A model generated the notes under the pieces. The model made no database searches. It had not been told where the DNA came from and saw only the letters and a program-made list of their open reading frames with translations. A DNA stretch of 64,000 nucleotides from Diphasiastrum complanatum (lineage: Eukaryota > Streptophyta > Lycopodiopsida > Lycopodiales > Lycopodiaceae), in contig CM055106.1 in the NCBI GenBank assembly GCA_029204225.1, forward strand, positions 34,258,361-34,322,360. The letters run 5' to 3'. Both the position numbers and the translations under genes were made by a program. Shown one piece after another: positions 11,992 through 23,900 of this stretch (the first letter of the stretch is position 1; every line of letters starts with the position of its first letter).

Positions 11992-14900
11992 CAGAGAGAG
12001 AGACATATGTGTGGAGGGAGGGAGCGTTAGCCTCTAGGTGTGTGCGAGTGAGAAATCAAAATTTAGACATGTTAAGTTAGAACGTTAGATGTTGATTTGG
12101 TGTGTTAGAACTTAGTAATAAGTATTAGTAACTTAGGTTAGGTAGTTTTTTGAGATAGAAATTAGAATCTAGTTCATACGAGTTTGAGTGAGGGGGAGAG
12201 AGACTGGATACCATGCCGAGAGAGAAGGATCCCTTGTGGGATCATGTGAGACAGTTGCTTCAAATTATGGCAGCTCAAGTACTAAGAGGTGGACATGTAA
12301 GTATTGCGGGAAGGACTACACATGTGCAACCTCCCCTTTCACTTGGCTGTGACCCCTGCAGGGAGGGAGATGATGAGAAATGTATCTAGGATTGGTTTAG
12401 AGTGGGAGGGACCATCCATGCAGCAGTTGAGGACGACTCAGTTGGTTGCCAAGCAAGACTCCGTGGATAGGGAGCTAGAGCCTATTAAGAGATCATGGAC
12501 CATGTAAATCCTAAACCCTAATTTAATGTAATATGTATTGTCATTTATGTTTTAAATTGAAATTCCAAGTTTGAAGGTGAAGAAACATTAAGTTTCTACT
12601 TTAAAGCCTTAGTATTTTTCCTTACCTTTTAGACTGCTGCATATTTAAACTAGTTTCTGCACAGTCTGCATATTTGAACTATATGTCGCATAGTTCGCAT
12701 TTTTCGCACTTTTGATAAAATGCGACAGTAGGTCTAAAATGACCAAGGACTTTGTTTTAACCGACCTTCAGCATTTTCGGCTTATTCGTCACATACTCAA
12801 AAAGCCGGCACTTTGGGTCAAGCCGACACTTCGGGGCATCCATATGCAAACCAAGGTCAGGACGAACTATCGGGCATGGACGAACTTTCGGACCTCAGCT
12901 ACTCGGGCGAGAAGTTTTCAAACTATCACGATCCACCACTGCCATGCAACGTTAACAAAGACGTAGTTAGACGGATATTTAGCTTAAATTTAGCTAATCA
13001 AATCTTGTAATCTAATCCAGCATGATATATGTATTGGATAGACATACATAGAAGATAATGAACGAGAGACCTGAACGCAACACTCAGAGAGGTGCATATC
13101 AAGAAAGTAATATAGTTCTAGCAGTAGCTAGTTCATTCATGAGAGAGAACACCTCTCTTACGCCGATGCGTTGATCTGGAAAACAGACAGCACTCAAAGG
13201 AAATAATTGATGTATGCTCGATTTTGGATAATACAGACGAGTTATAGTTTTCTGCTCAATGTGCTATCTTTGAACGTTGTGATGCTTGTTCAACTTATCA
13301 TTGAATATATTTCCGCTATCAGTAGACATTATCTGTTGTTCATAAATTCATTGTCAGATTAGTAGTAGCTATCTGCTGTTCGGAGGATGATTGATCGTGG
13401 TTTAAAGCGGTAGCTTTGTCCGACAGATCGGCTCCATCTGAGCTATACATTGAAATTGTCGCCTGAGTCAAAATAGTCTGATTCACTTCAATGGTATCAG
13501 AGCGAAAAGATTCCTTCAGAAGTGGCAAGTGCCAAGTTCTAGCTTCTATGTCTTAACTTTTATGTTTTAAGAATGATTTTAGTTATATTTATTGACCATT
13601 TACGTAAATTGTAAATGAAATTGAATTTTGTCATCTGAAATTTGAATTTTGTGGGCAATGGGATCTTTTGAACTAGGTATGGGTGCTTCATCATATCAGA
13701 TGGTTGGACTGATACCAAGACGCGCCATATTGTAAATATATTGGTTTCTTCTTGCTTGGGCATGATGTTCCTGAGATCCATCGACACCTCGCAAGCGGGC
13801 TTAGTCTTGGATGGCCAGACATTGTTTAGATATATTGACGAGGCCATTGTGGCGAGAAAGAAAATGTTGTGCAGGTATTGATTCTTGACTTTAAGCTGAG
13901 TAGTGAAAATGAGTGAAAACTTTTTACTTCATAGTTACTACTTGTTCAACGTTGATTCTTGGATCATGAATGTCCAATGTTGCATTGTTATGCTTTGCAA
14001 GTTGTCACAGACAATGCAACAAATTGTGTTGCCATGAGGAAGCTTGTAAATGAAAAGTACCCTTGGATTTTTTGGACACTCTGTGTTGCACATTGCTTAG
14101 ACCTCTTATTTAGGGATATAGCAAAGTTGCCATGGATTAGAGAGGTACTAGCCACAGGCCGGTTCTTGGTGAGGTTTTTCACCAAGAGACCGAGGGTCCT
14201 GAGCATGTTCAGGGCCTATTCTAGCCTCAAGCTTTTGAGGCCCACCCTCACCAAGTCTACTTTTCTACTCATCAAATTTGGTTCATCACTTAGATTCTTA
14301 GAAGTTAGTACATAGCTTACTAATAACTACTAACTTCTTTCATGTTTTAAATAATTGATTTTTTGAAGCTTATACAATTTGTAATCGTGATTCGTTCCAG
14401 GTTTGCCTTTATTATCAGGTTTTAAACGTCTCTTGAAGGTGCATGGCAGCTTGAGATAGATGGTGGTCTTAAACCACTGGCAGGAGTGGAGGCCCTCACG
14501 AACAATTAAGGCTCAACGATTTGAGAGGATTGTGCTATCATCTCCTTTTTGGGATGATGGTCGGGCCATTATCACAGGGTTGCAGCTTCTTTACAGTGTC
14601 CTGCACCTTACAAATAGAGAGGGCTACACTTTGGGCCTCTACGAGTTCATGGACAGGCTGGGAGAGCATATTCGCAATTGCACTGCCTTTAGTACATAGA
14701 GGTTTGAAGTTTGAACTTTCAGAGTGACTAGTGCCCATATTCATTGATGAGATCTATTATGTATTATCTCTTATCATGATTGATGAGTATTTATGTATCA
14801 TGTGACATGTATGATGTATGATTTTTAGGTTAGTTTATAGAAATTAGTCTATGTGCCTTTGTGAGGGCCTAAAATTAGTAATTAGTAGTAAGTTACTAGT

Positions 14901-17900
14901 AATAGCATAATAGCATTTTACGTATTAGTGGTTAGTAGTTAAAACTTTCACCTTTCAACTTAACAATTACTAGTTACTAGTTAGTGGTTTAGAAATAGAA
15001 GTTAATAGTCATAACTTATTAATTATTAGTTAGAACTTACTATGTACAACTTTATACTTAGAAGTTAGTAACTACTAACTTATTACTTACTAGTAAGTTA
15101 GTAACTATGATCTATCTATCAAAATCCATAGTCTATCTAATTTTGATTCTTGAAGTTTAGATTTGGACTCTTGAAGAATGACTAGAAAAATGTGCTTTCT
15201 AAATCACTAAATCAACTTGTTTTCTTTCGGCAAATCAAGATGTGAGACTACCACATCACATCCCCCAGTTGCCCATCGCCCCTGGAGCTCCAAATGAGGC
15301 AGGGCCTGTTACTCGGAGTGCTAGTATTATGCACAAACTCTTTGTTAAAGATATTGTCTAAATTCAAGCTACATTCTTGTTTCTAGTTTCTAAATTGACA
15401 ATCTCCACTAGTGAGTGAGCTATGCTCCCCATGTGGATGAACTCTCTCTAGTGAGTGAGCTATGTGGATGGTTAATTTTCTTTTTGGATGAAAAATTTCC
15501 ATTTGTGGATGAGCTTTGCTCCCGTTAGGAGGAGTCTCCCTATATGGATGAGCACTAAGATTGTCAATAATTTTGCGTGTAGTTTTTTGTTGCTTCAATA
15601 GGATTGAATGCTTCAAATTTTTGATTGATATCTTGTTGGATATTTTGGAAGGGTTGGGTGGATCAATTAGTGTTTGCCCTACTGTGGTGTTAGGATCTAT
15701 TACACTAGTATCAGAGCCATCTCCATCTTTGGGAACTAAGTAGCAGCAGTAGAGAAAGCTATCAGAAGATAGGAGATATTTCTCAGTTTCACAGAAAGGA
15801 ATAGAGGAGGAAATTCGCTGTAGGATCAGCTTTCAAACCCTTCAATTTGCTGGAAATTTCAGTAGATTGGAAGCTTATTTCCTAGTATAGCTTCAGCACT
15901 GATAAATCAATTTTCCTCTCTGATTTTCGAGCGTAGATCATTGTAATCTGAGCGGAAATTTAAGAGGAAAGAAAGAGCAGATCCATCATTGTATAGTTAG
16001 CCCTCAATTCTGAAATTTGTATGAAGGTTTGAGTAGATTAGTTACGGACTACAAGATACAGGCCTACTGGGCATTGTTTTTGCAGATTTGGTAGCTATTG
16101 CCCAGCGCCCTACTACCTCATCTTGCTAAACTTTTTGATTGGGATCTATGGCAAAGGGATGTTGAGGAAGTTTACATGGAGCACCCCAAGGGCTACACAT
16201 CTCAAGACAAGCCGAATATGGTGTGGTTACTTTAGAAGAGTTTTTATGGGCTTAAGCAAGCCCAATGCATTGGTATGCTAAGCTTAATTCTTTTCTACTC
16301 TCTCAAAACTTCATTATGAGTGAGTATGATCATTCATTCTACTTTAGAATGAATGGTAATGATGTTACTATCCTCTTAATTTATGTAGATGACATTATTT
16401 TGAGTGGTCGTAATGAGCCAGATATAGATGATATCAAGATAGCTCTCAAAAATGAGTTTGAGATTCAAGATCTTGGTTACTTGCACTATATCTTAGAAAT
16501 AGAAGTGAGTAGGACTTCCAAACCTACGTTCATTTTTCAAGATAAGTATGCTAACTCTATTCTCAAAAGACTTCATGTGGATGATTGCAAACTTGTTTCT
16601 ACACCTATGGAAACTAATGTAACACTAACTATAAGAGATAATGAAAGATCCTTCAAGGACATTACTCTCTATAGAAGGCTAACAAGATCTCTTATATATC
16701 TAACCATCACAAGACCTTATCTAAGCTATTGTGTTGGTAGATTAAGTCAATCTATGCAAGATCTTAGTGAGGCTGATCAGAAGCTAGGAAAAAGAGTATT
16801 GAGATATATCTCAGGATCTAGAGATTTTGGCACATGTATTGAGGATCTACACCTAACCTTTATGGATTTTCAGATTTAGACTTTGCAGGTGATCATATGG
16901 ATAGGAAGTTCATAAGTGCATATGCTATTTTCATTGGAGATGGAGATGTCTCTTGGATGTCAAAGAAACAAGCAACTATCTCACTATCTTCCACCGAGGC
17001 CGCATACAAAGCATTGACTACTTGCACCAAGGAAATGCTATGGATCAAAAGGATGTTGTTGGATCTTCACTTGCTAGATTCTAAGAAGACTCCAATTATA
17101 TTGTATGAAAACCTTTCAACTTAAAGTTTGGCTAACAATCCAGTTTTTCGTGCGAGCAAGCACATTGAGGTTGCATATCATTTTGTGAGAGATCAAGTGT
17201 TGGCAAAGGAGATGGAGCTTCAACATGTTTCTTCAGAGGAACGTGTGGCTGATATCTTCACCAAATCATTAGGAAAGGATCTGTTTATAAAGCATAGATC
17301 ACATCTTGGATTATGTTCTAAATCTATATTAAAACTAGTTGAAGAGGGAGTGTGAAAATTGTCAACTAGTTTTCTAGCTTTCTAGTTAGTTTGGCAATTT
17401 GAGCTTAAATGAGGCCAAATTAGCAAATAAAGTGCACATAGCTATTTCACACATGTAAAATTAGTGTACATGACCATTTTTAAGTTGGTTCCAAATTCAC
17501 TACTTGTACATACAAAAATTCACTTAGCACTTGGCACTTGTACATACAAAAGTTCATTTTTAGCTTTACTTGGCAGTTTTGGCCAATATGACTAGTTTAG
17601 GTCAAGTTTTGGATAAGATAGGCCAAATCAATCTAGAGAGAGGGGAAAGAGTCATCACTCTCAGCTACAAATAGTAGGCTCTACGTGGAATAGCAGAACC
17701 TAAGAGGTATTCCACTTTTGGAAGCTTTGGAGACAATACTATCATCTCATCTTTGGTTCTCTTCTACATTTGTGTAGAATACTTGATGTATGCTTGTTCA
17801 ATCTCTATTGGAGAAAGGAATTAAATGCATTATTGCTGTTGTATGGCCTGCTTACAGAGAATAAGATCAGATCTAAACACGTATTGAATAGCTTTTGATT

Positions 17901-20900
17901 CTATTTCATTTTGGTAGAATGATGTTGATCAAACTAGTGAGATTGTGTAGAAATTGTCTAGAAATTTGACAAATGATTTGTGTGTGTATTGCTATTGGCC
18001 TAAATCCAAGTTTAGGATCATCATTAGATCTTAAAATTTAACACGACATAGATTCTTGGATTTGAAGAGTATTAGTCAAAGAGACTACCAACCAGTTAAA
18101 AATTATGACACAGTACAACATGAAAAAACCCAAGAATATCGATGACACAAACAATACATGTTATAATTACAACATCACAAAGCAAGAGAAACAACTTGAA
18201 ATCAATTTCACAAATGGTAAAGTCCAAAATCACATAGCCATACCTCTTCTTTTACACACCGAAAGTGTACGGTAACACAAAATTTGTTGTGTTCAACCTT
18301 CGCTCCCTCAACGTCTTTCACTTTAATGATCAATTCTTTGTATACCTGTATTTCAAAGTACATTTCATATCAAATGACAAAAGGTTGATAACTAAATAGA
18401 CATGAAGCAAAGAAAAAGAAGATATCCAACAACTCATACTTTGTAAGACAACACAAGTCAGATATTGTACCTTATCCATGATTGCTAAAAATTCACTAGC
18501 TGGTTGAAAGAAGACAATATCATTTCCCTGTAGAACAAAAACGTTATCGATTTTAGTAACTTGTCGTCAGAAACATGTTCTCCTATATTCAAACGTTTAT
18601 GCTGGAAAATAAAATTGTGCTGCTAAACATTTTGGGAGCCTTACGAGATTGATACTTTATCCATTGCCTAGGGTGATAAGACAATGGATTTACGTCAACC
18701 TTTGACCTTATACAAAAAGGATCACACAATGCACATATATAAAGTTGTACAAAAATACGAAAAACTTCAACCATTGTTTTATATTTGTGCTAAAATGAAC
18801 ACAACTAAACATTTGTAGGTACCATTGAGAAACGAACGATATGCTCATGATCTTGGACCTTTACCTATTGTAATACATCCAAAATTCCTAGAAGTCTTTT
18901 CACATTTATAAAGGCAAGTGCTACTTTGCATTGTTGATCGAAGCCCTTAAAACATTCATCCAACATAGGCGTTCTCCCAATAGAACAAGCATGAGATTTG
19001 TTTGTGCACATAGACCTCGATCACACCAACTAAGGCAAAACGTACTCTCATAGCAAAACAATTCAATGGTTCCTAAAGCCTGCATGCTTTTGGTCTCTTC
19101 CTTCGTTATCCTATCAAACATAGTTGCATGAACTTCACACACCAAAGCTAAAATTATCTTGCCCAACACAAATGATTGAGACTTTTCTGAGTCTCCATCA
19201 CACAATTCAATTGCAACCGTGACTAGGACACAATTTTTATCCTCCTATAGTGTGCCTCACACACATACTTAACAGCCTGTCTCACACATCCATATCATTT
19301 GTAGTCGTTTTATCACCCAACTCATTCTTAACCAATTTTAGCTCAAGGATTTGGAAAGCTTCTTTCACAAAATCTATGGATGTCGCTACAGTTTCAATTG
19401 TATGATTTCAATCCTTTTGAGAGAGAAAATTTTGGAACAAGTAGATCATAGAGGTTTATTGCCAAGAGGTGTGTCACTTATATCACATATTGGACCTGAA
19501 TTTCACAACCCACCAACCTCTCGAAGAAATGCACAGATTAATAGATTCTAAGTTAACCGTAGGCAAGTCAACCTGGCGCTCCAAATCTGATATCTTCGTC
19601 TGCAAGGTTTAAAATTTGCATGTCAGAGAGACAACTTTATCAAGAAATGAAACCAACATACCAGGAGTCAACCAACATGCTATGAAAGATTAGCTTATCA
19701 CCTGTAATGCGCTCGTAACGGTCGGAAGTCTCCTGGCGAGACGTGCGTTGGTGCTACAGATTACCAACCGCTCCAACTGACTCACTGACAACAGGTTTCT
19801 TCTCCTCGTGTGAATGAGTGCCCATGTGCTCCAATTACGCTCACACACGGAGGCAGCAAAGTCCTGTGGTGCGTGCATTGAAATACTTCAGCACATTGTG
19901 GCAGAGGTGGAACTTCAACGAAACACAAAAATGGAGGATAAAATGAGATGCATACCTGAGAAAGGACACGCAGTGCAAGACGCTATATAGATGGGTATGT
20001 GCTACCGAACATGGTCCACCAGGTAATGGGTAGCTGCCTCCTCTCTGGATCCTGGGCAGCCGGGTGGCCGAATGTGCCCATGCCGAAACGAAATGCTGTC
20101 AGCGATCTGTGTCGGAGAGAGGAAGAGGGGATGCAGCATGTGTGCAACGCTATGGATACTCCTGTGGAAGTAGTTCCACCGCGTCTCCCATATGAACTTC
20201 AACTCTGTCATCCTGCAGGTGAGGGGCATGTGGTTCAGGGCATTACGAAAAAGCTTAACATTGACAGAAAAACAAACTAGCAAGTACTGAAAAGATAAAG
20301 GTCAATTGCAACACTGTACCGCTTACCTCTCTGGCTGCAAGATGGGCAGCTGCAGGAACTGTCCAATCCGGTCCATGAGCTCATACACCAGTCCAAGTGT
20401 CGATCCCTCGTTGTCAGCCATGCGGAGCACAATGTAGAGTGGTCGAAGCAGTCCTGACAATGTTTGTGCATCCCTCCAGAACTGGTCTCCCCTCACCGTG
20501 GAAGAAAAGTGCTCCCCATCCTCAGTGTGCGGAAACGTACTGGCACCCCAAAGATCACTGGCAACCATCTGTAGAAGCTGGGCCCTGCACCTGATCAAAT
20601 GGTCGATGACCACCAAGTCGAATGCAAAGCGTGTGGGGGCTGGCTTACGGAGGTCCAGATGGCTGAACACCCGGAACATGGCAAGAACACACCTCTTTCT
20701 GGTGACAAAAGTCACCAGGAAGAGGGCCTCCTAGACGATGGCTCTAACCCAGGGAAGTGCTCCAATGTCCCCCATCAGAAGGTCTATGTCGTGGGCTGCA
20801 CAGGGGGTATGAACAATATGAGGGAACTCGGCCTCTAGCAGTACACCCCTCTGAATGCAATTCGTGGCATTGTCCGTCACCACCGTGACGACATGCTGTG

Positions 20901-23900
20901 GGCCTATGGCTAGGATGGAAGACCTGATGACATCAAACATGAACTCTGCAGATATGACTCTCCCCCCCCTGCTGCAATCCACTGCCCTCAAAAATTGTGT
21001 GCCCATGCAGCTAAAGACCAGTATGTTGAGGATCGGCCTCCTCTTGACATCAGTCCAACCATCGGACATGATGCTACAACCGTAAATGGCCCAGTGCCGA
21101 CGTAGAGGCTCCATCTCTCTAGACAAGGACTCAACCCCATCCCTCAGCATGTGTGTGCGGACAACCTCTGAACTAGGGACTCTCCAGCTAGGGCTGACAG
21201 ACTGTGCAAGGCGGAAGGCCCTTCTGAAGGGCTCAGAGTCGATGATGGCAAAGGGCAGGTTCAGCTTGTAAATCAGACTGGCCACGGCCTGTGTGGCCTC
21301 TCTGTCCATGTGCGGCTGATGCGCGCCGCGAATGGTCTGCTGCACAAGGGCTCTCCCTGGTGGGCGACGGGTGGTGGACCTCCACCACGGTGCACCAACC
21401 GTGACGGGAATGGACGATGACGCGACAGGCTGGGCACTGGTGGATGCATCGGCTGTAGACGTGCAATGGGGAGAGTGGAATGCACTGGCAGGGATGGGTG
21501 CAGCACCATAGGTGAGGTGCACTGGTGGAGGGGCAACATCTGGCATGGGGTACGAAAACTGCTGGCTGAGGAGGTCATCCGGATGGGAAGGGATGGAAGA
21601 AGGGATCTCTTTCACATCCTCAAAGGCCCGCCCAGTAGCATCCCCTGCTCGGGTGGCGAAGAGTCCATGAGAAAGTCGTAGACTGGTGGAGTGCGAGCAA
21701 CAGTGGGTGGTGGTGGAACCGCAGTGGCAACTGGCGGACGCGATGGGACGGGATCCACCGGAATCTGAGCAGATGGGGGTGCGTGAGGCAGAACTGTCTG
21801 AGGGGGATGAGGGACAAAGGGACCGGAGGATGATGCACTCCCTCTCCTCGTGCATGCCAGCCGAGCAGGCAGCAACTCTGGGTCAGCCACATAAGGAGGG
21901 GTGCAAAATCGGAGAATGCCCTCCGAAATGGTGTTCTCCCCTGCCACGAGCCGCGGCCCGTAGGTGTCCAGTAGTCGCTGCCTGTCGGGGACGGTCATGC
22001 TGCCACAAGGGGTAGCATTCAAGGTGGCACCATTTTTGGCGCGTGCACCGAGCAGATGGCCTTTAAGGCCAGTGAGGGATGCAACAAACTTGACGAGACA
22101 GTATCGGCAGTGCACGATCTTCTGACCGGTCTTGTTGGCCTTGTCGACAACCTGCCTGACAATGTCTACCTCGTCCCACAGACCGGAAAGGTCGGATTGC
22201 ACCATTGCGATGGAGAAAACTAAGGACAAAACGCCGGAAAAAAAACAGCAGGGTACACTGTGTGAGAGATGCTGAAAATGGGCGAAGGCAGGTTCTTGCA
22301 AATCAGATGCAAGGCAGGGCGGTCTGTGGGCGAAGGGCGATGCAAATCAGATGCAAGGCAGGGAAGGCAGGGCAGCAAAACCAGTAGCGAAGGCAGGGCA
22401 ACGATGGCTGGAGAAAAAATTGGGAGAGAAGAAGCGAGGGGGGGCGGGTAGATTAGGTTTAAAAAAATTTGAAAAAATATTAAATATTAATTATATTAAT
22501 ATATTATGGTACCGCGGTACCATCATGGTACCGTGGTACCAGTACGGTCCCGCGGTACCGAGATCCGCGGACCCAGTACCGCGGGACCTATGATTCTAAC
22601 GTAGAATTGTGTCTTATTTTTGCTGTCCATGCCTCCTTATTCAATTTGTGGCTTCTTTGCTCATAGATCCTGTCACATGTACTTTGAATCCCTTGCCCAA
22701 TGTAAATTGTAAATTGTAATTATTAAATTGTAAATGGCTAACTCACCGGCCTGTGGAGACAATTGTAGATTGTAATGTAAATAGTGACTAATTCCGAGAT
22801 GGCCAAAGGGGGTACTCGCTCTCATGAGAGACTGACCTCCTAAAAAGTAGGAAGGGTTGACCAATCAACGTGACACGTGTCATATGCTCACTGGGATACT
22901 TGGTCCAGTACATGAGTGACACGGATGGTCAATGGAGACGGTCAATGGACGGGTCAACAAGACGTGTCACATGCTCCTTGGGACACTTGGTCCGATGCAT
23001 GAGTGACACGTGTCAAACTATCCACCTACTAGCTTGCCTATGTGTCAGGGTACTGCCAAGTGGCAAGTGTCGATTGTGCATGGAGTTTGCCATGTGTCGA
23101 TGTGCGGATGTGTCAAGGTTAAGGGGTGCTTGAGGGGATATAGTGTGAGCCTTGCCAGGGGCATTCCCTACCGTATTCGGAATTCCTATGCAGCTATGGT
23201 TGGGAGGAGACTTGCAGCAGAGCTCTCATCTTTGCTTGTTGCTTGCATGTAACAGTTTGGTATCAAAGCAGTTGCTTTCGAGACTTGTGTGGGATCTGGC
23301 ATCTTCAGTTAGGGTTTGGTGCATCCTTGGACAGCTAGCACCCTACACGCTATTTAATGGAAAGAATATACAGAATTCACTTTTTGTTCCTATCATTTTC
23401 AACCAACTTAAATCTCTTTTCAGGATTGGTCAATAATAATAAAGGGTAAAGAAGGTCTATGTTTATTCTAGCATTTCCCTTCCTAAACTTGTACCTTAAG
23501 ATGACAAGTGATTGAAAAAATTGATCTTTAAATAGAGCATGTAAAAGATAATCATGGTTGTAGAACTGACCATATTGTTTTTATCCTTAAATCCATTAGC
23601 CTTAACACCATTGCAGCCCTCTGCAGGTCCCATGATGTCCATTCCATGACTTCCAGCATAATACAACTCTGCCAATTGCACAAAGTCATAGACCTGTAAA
23701 AGGAAATACAACATTTCACTTGAAGGTAATCTAAAAAAGCACTAAACCTGTGAAAATTGAAAGCACAATGAGAGACTGAGAGAATAAGCTATAACAATTG
23801 TCATAGGGTACCAATGAGACAAAAAAATGACATCCACGTTAAAAGAGTGAAAACCTGCAATGAACAATGAATAAAATCACAATATTAACTAATGGTGATA

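Noticed and set aside
12510-12525. A CTAAACCCTAATTT telomere-like site
   Set aside because: Only one imperfect unit is present, which is not distinguishable from chance.
20397-22387. Many long plus-strand frames opposite the hAT transposase
   Set aside because: They are shadows of the GC-rich minus-strand coding sequence. Domain matches are only on the minus strand.
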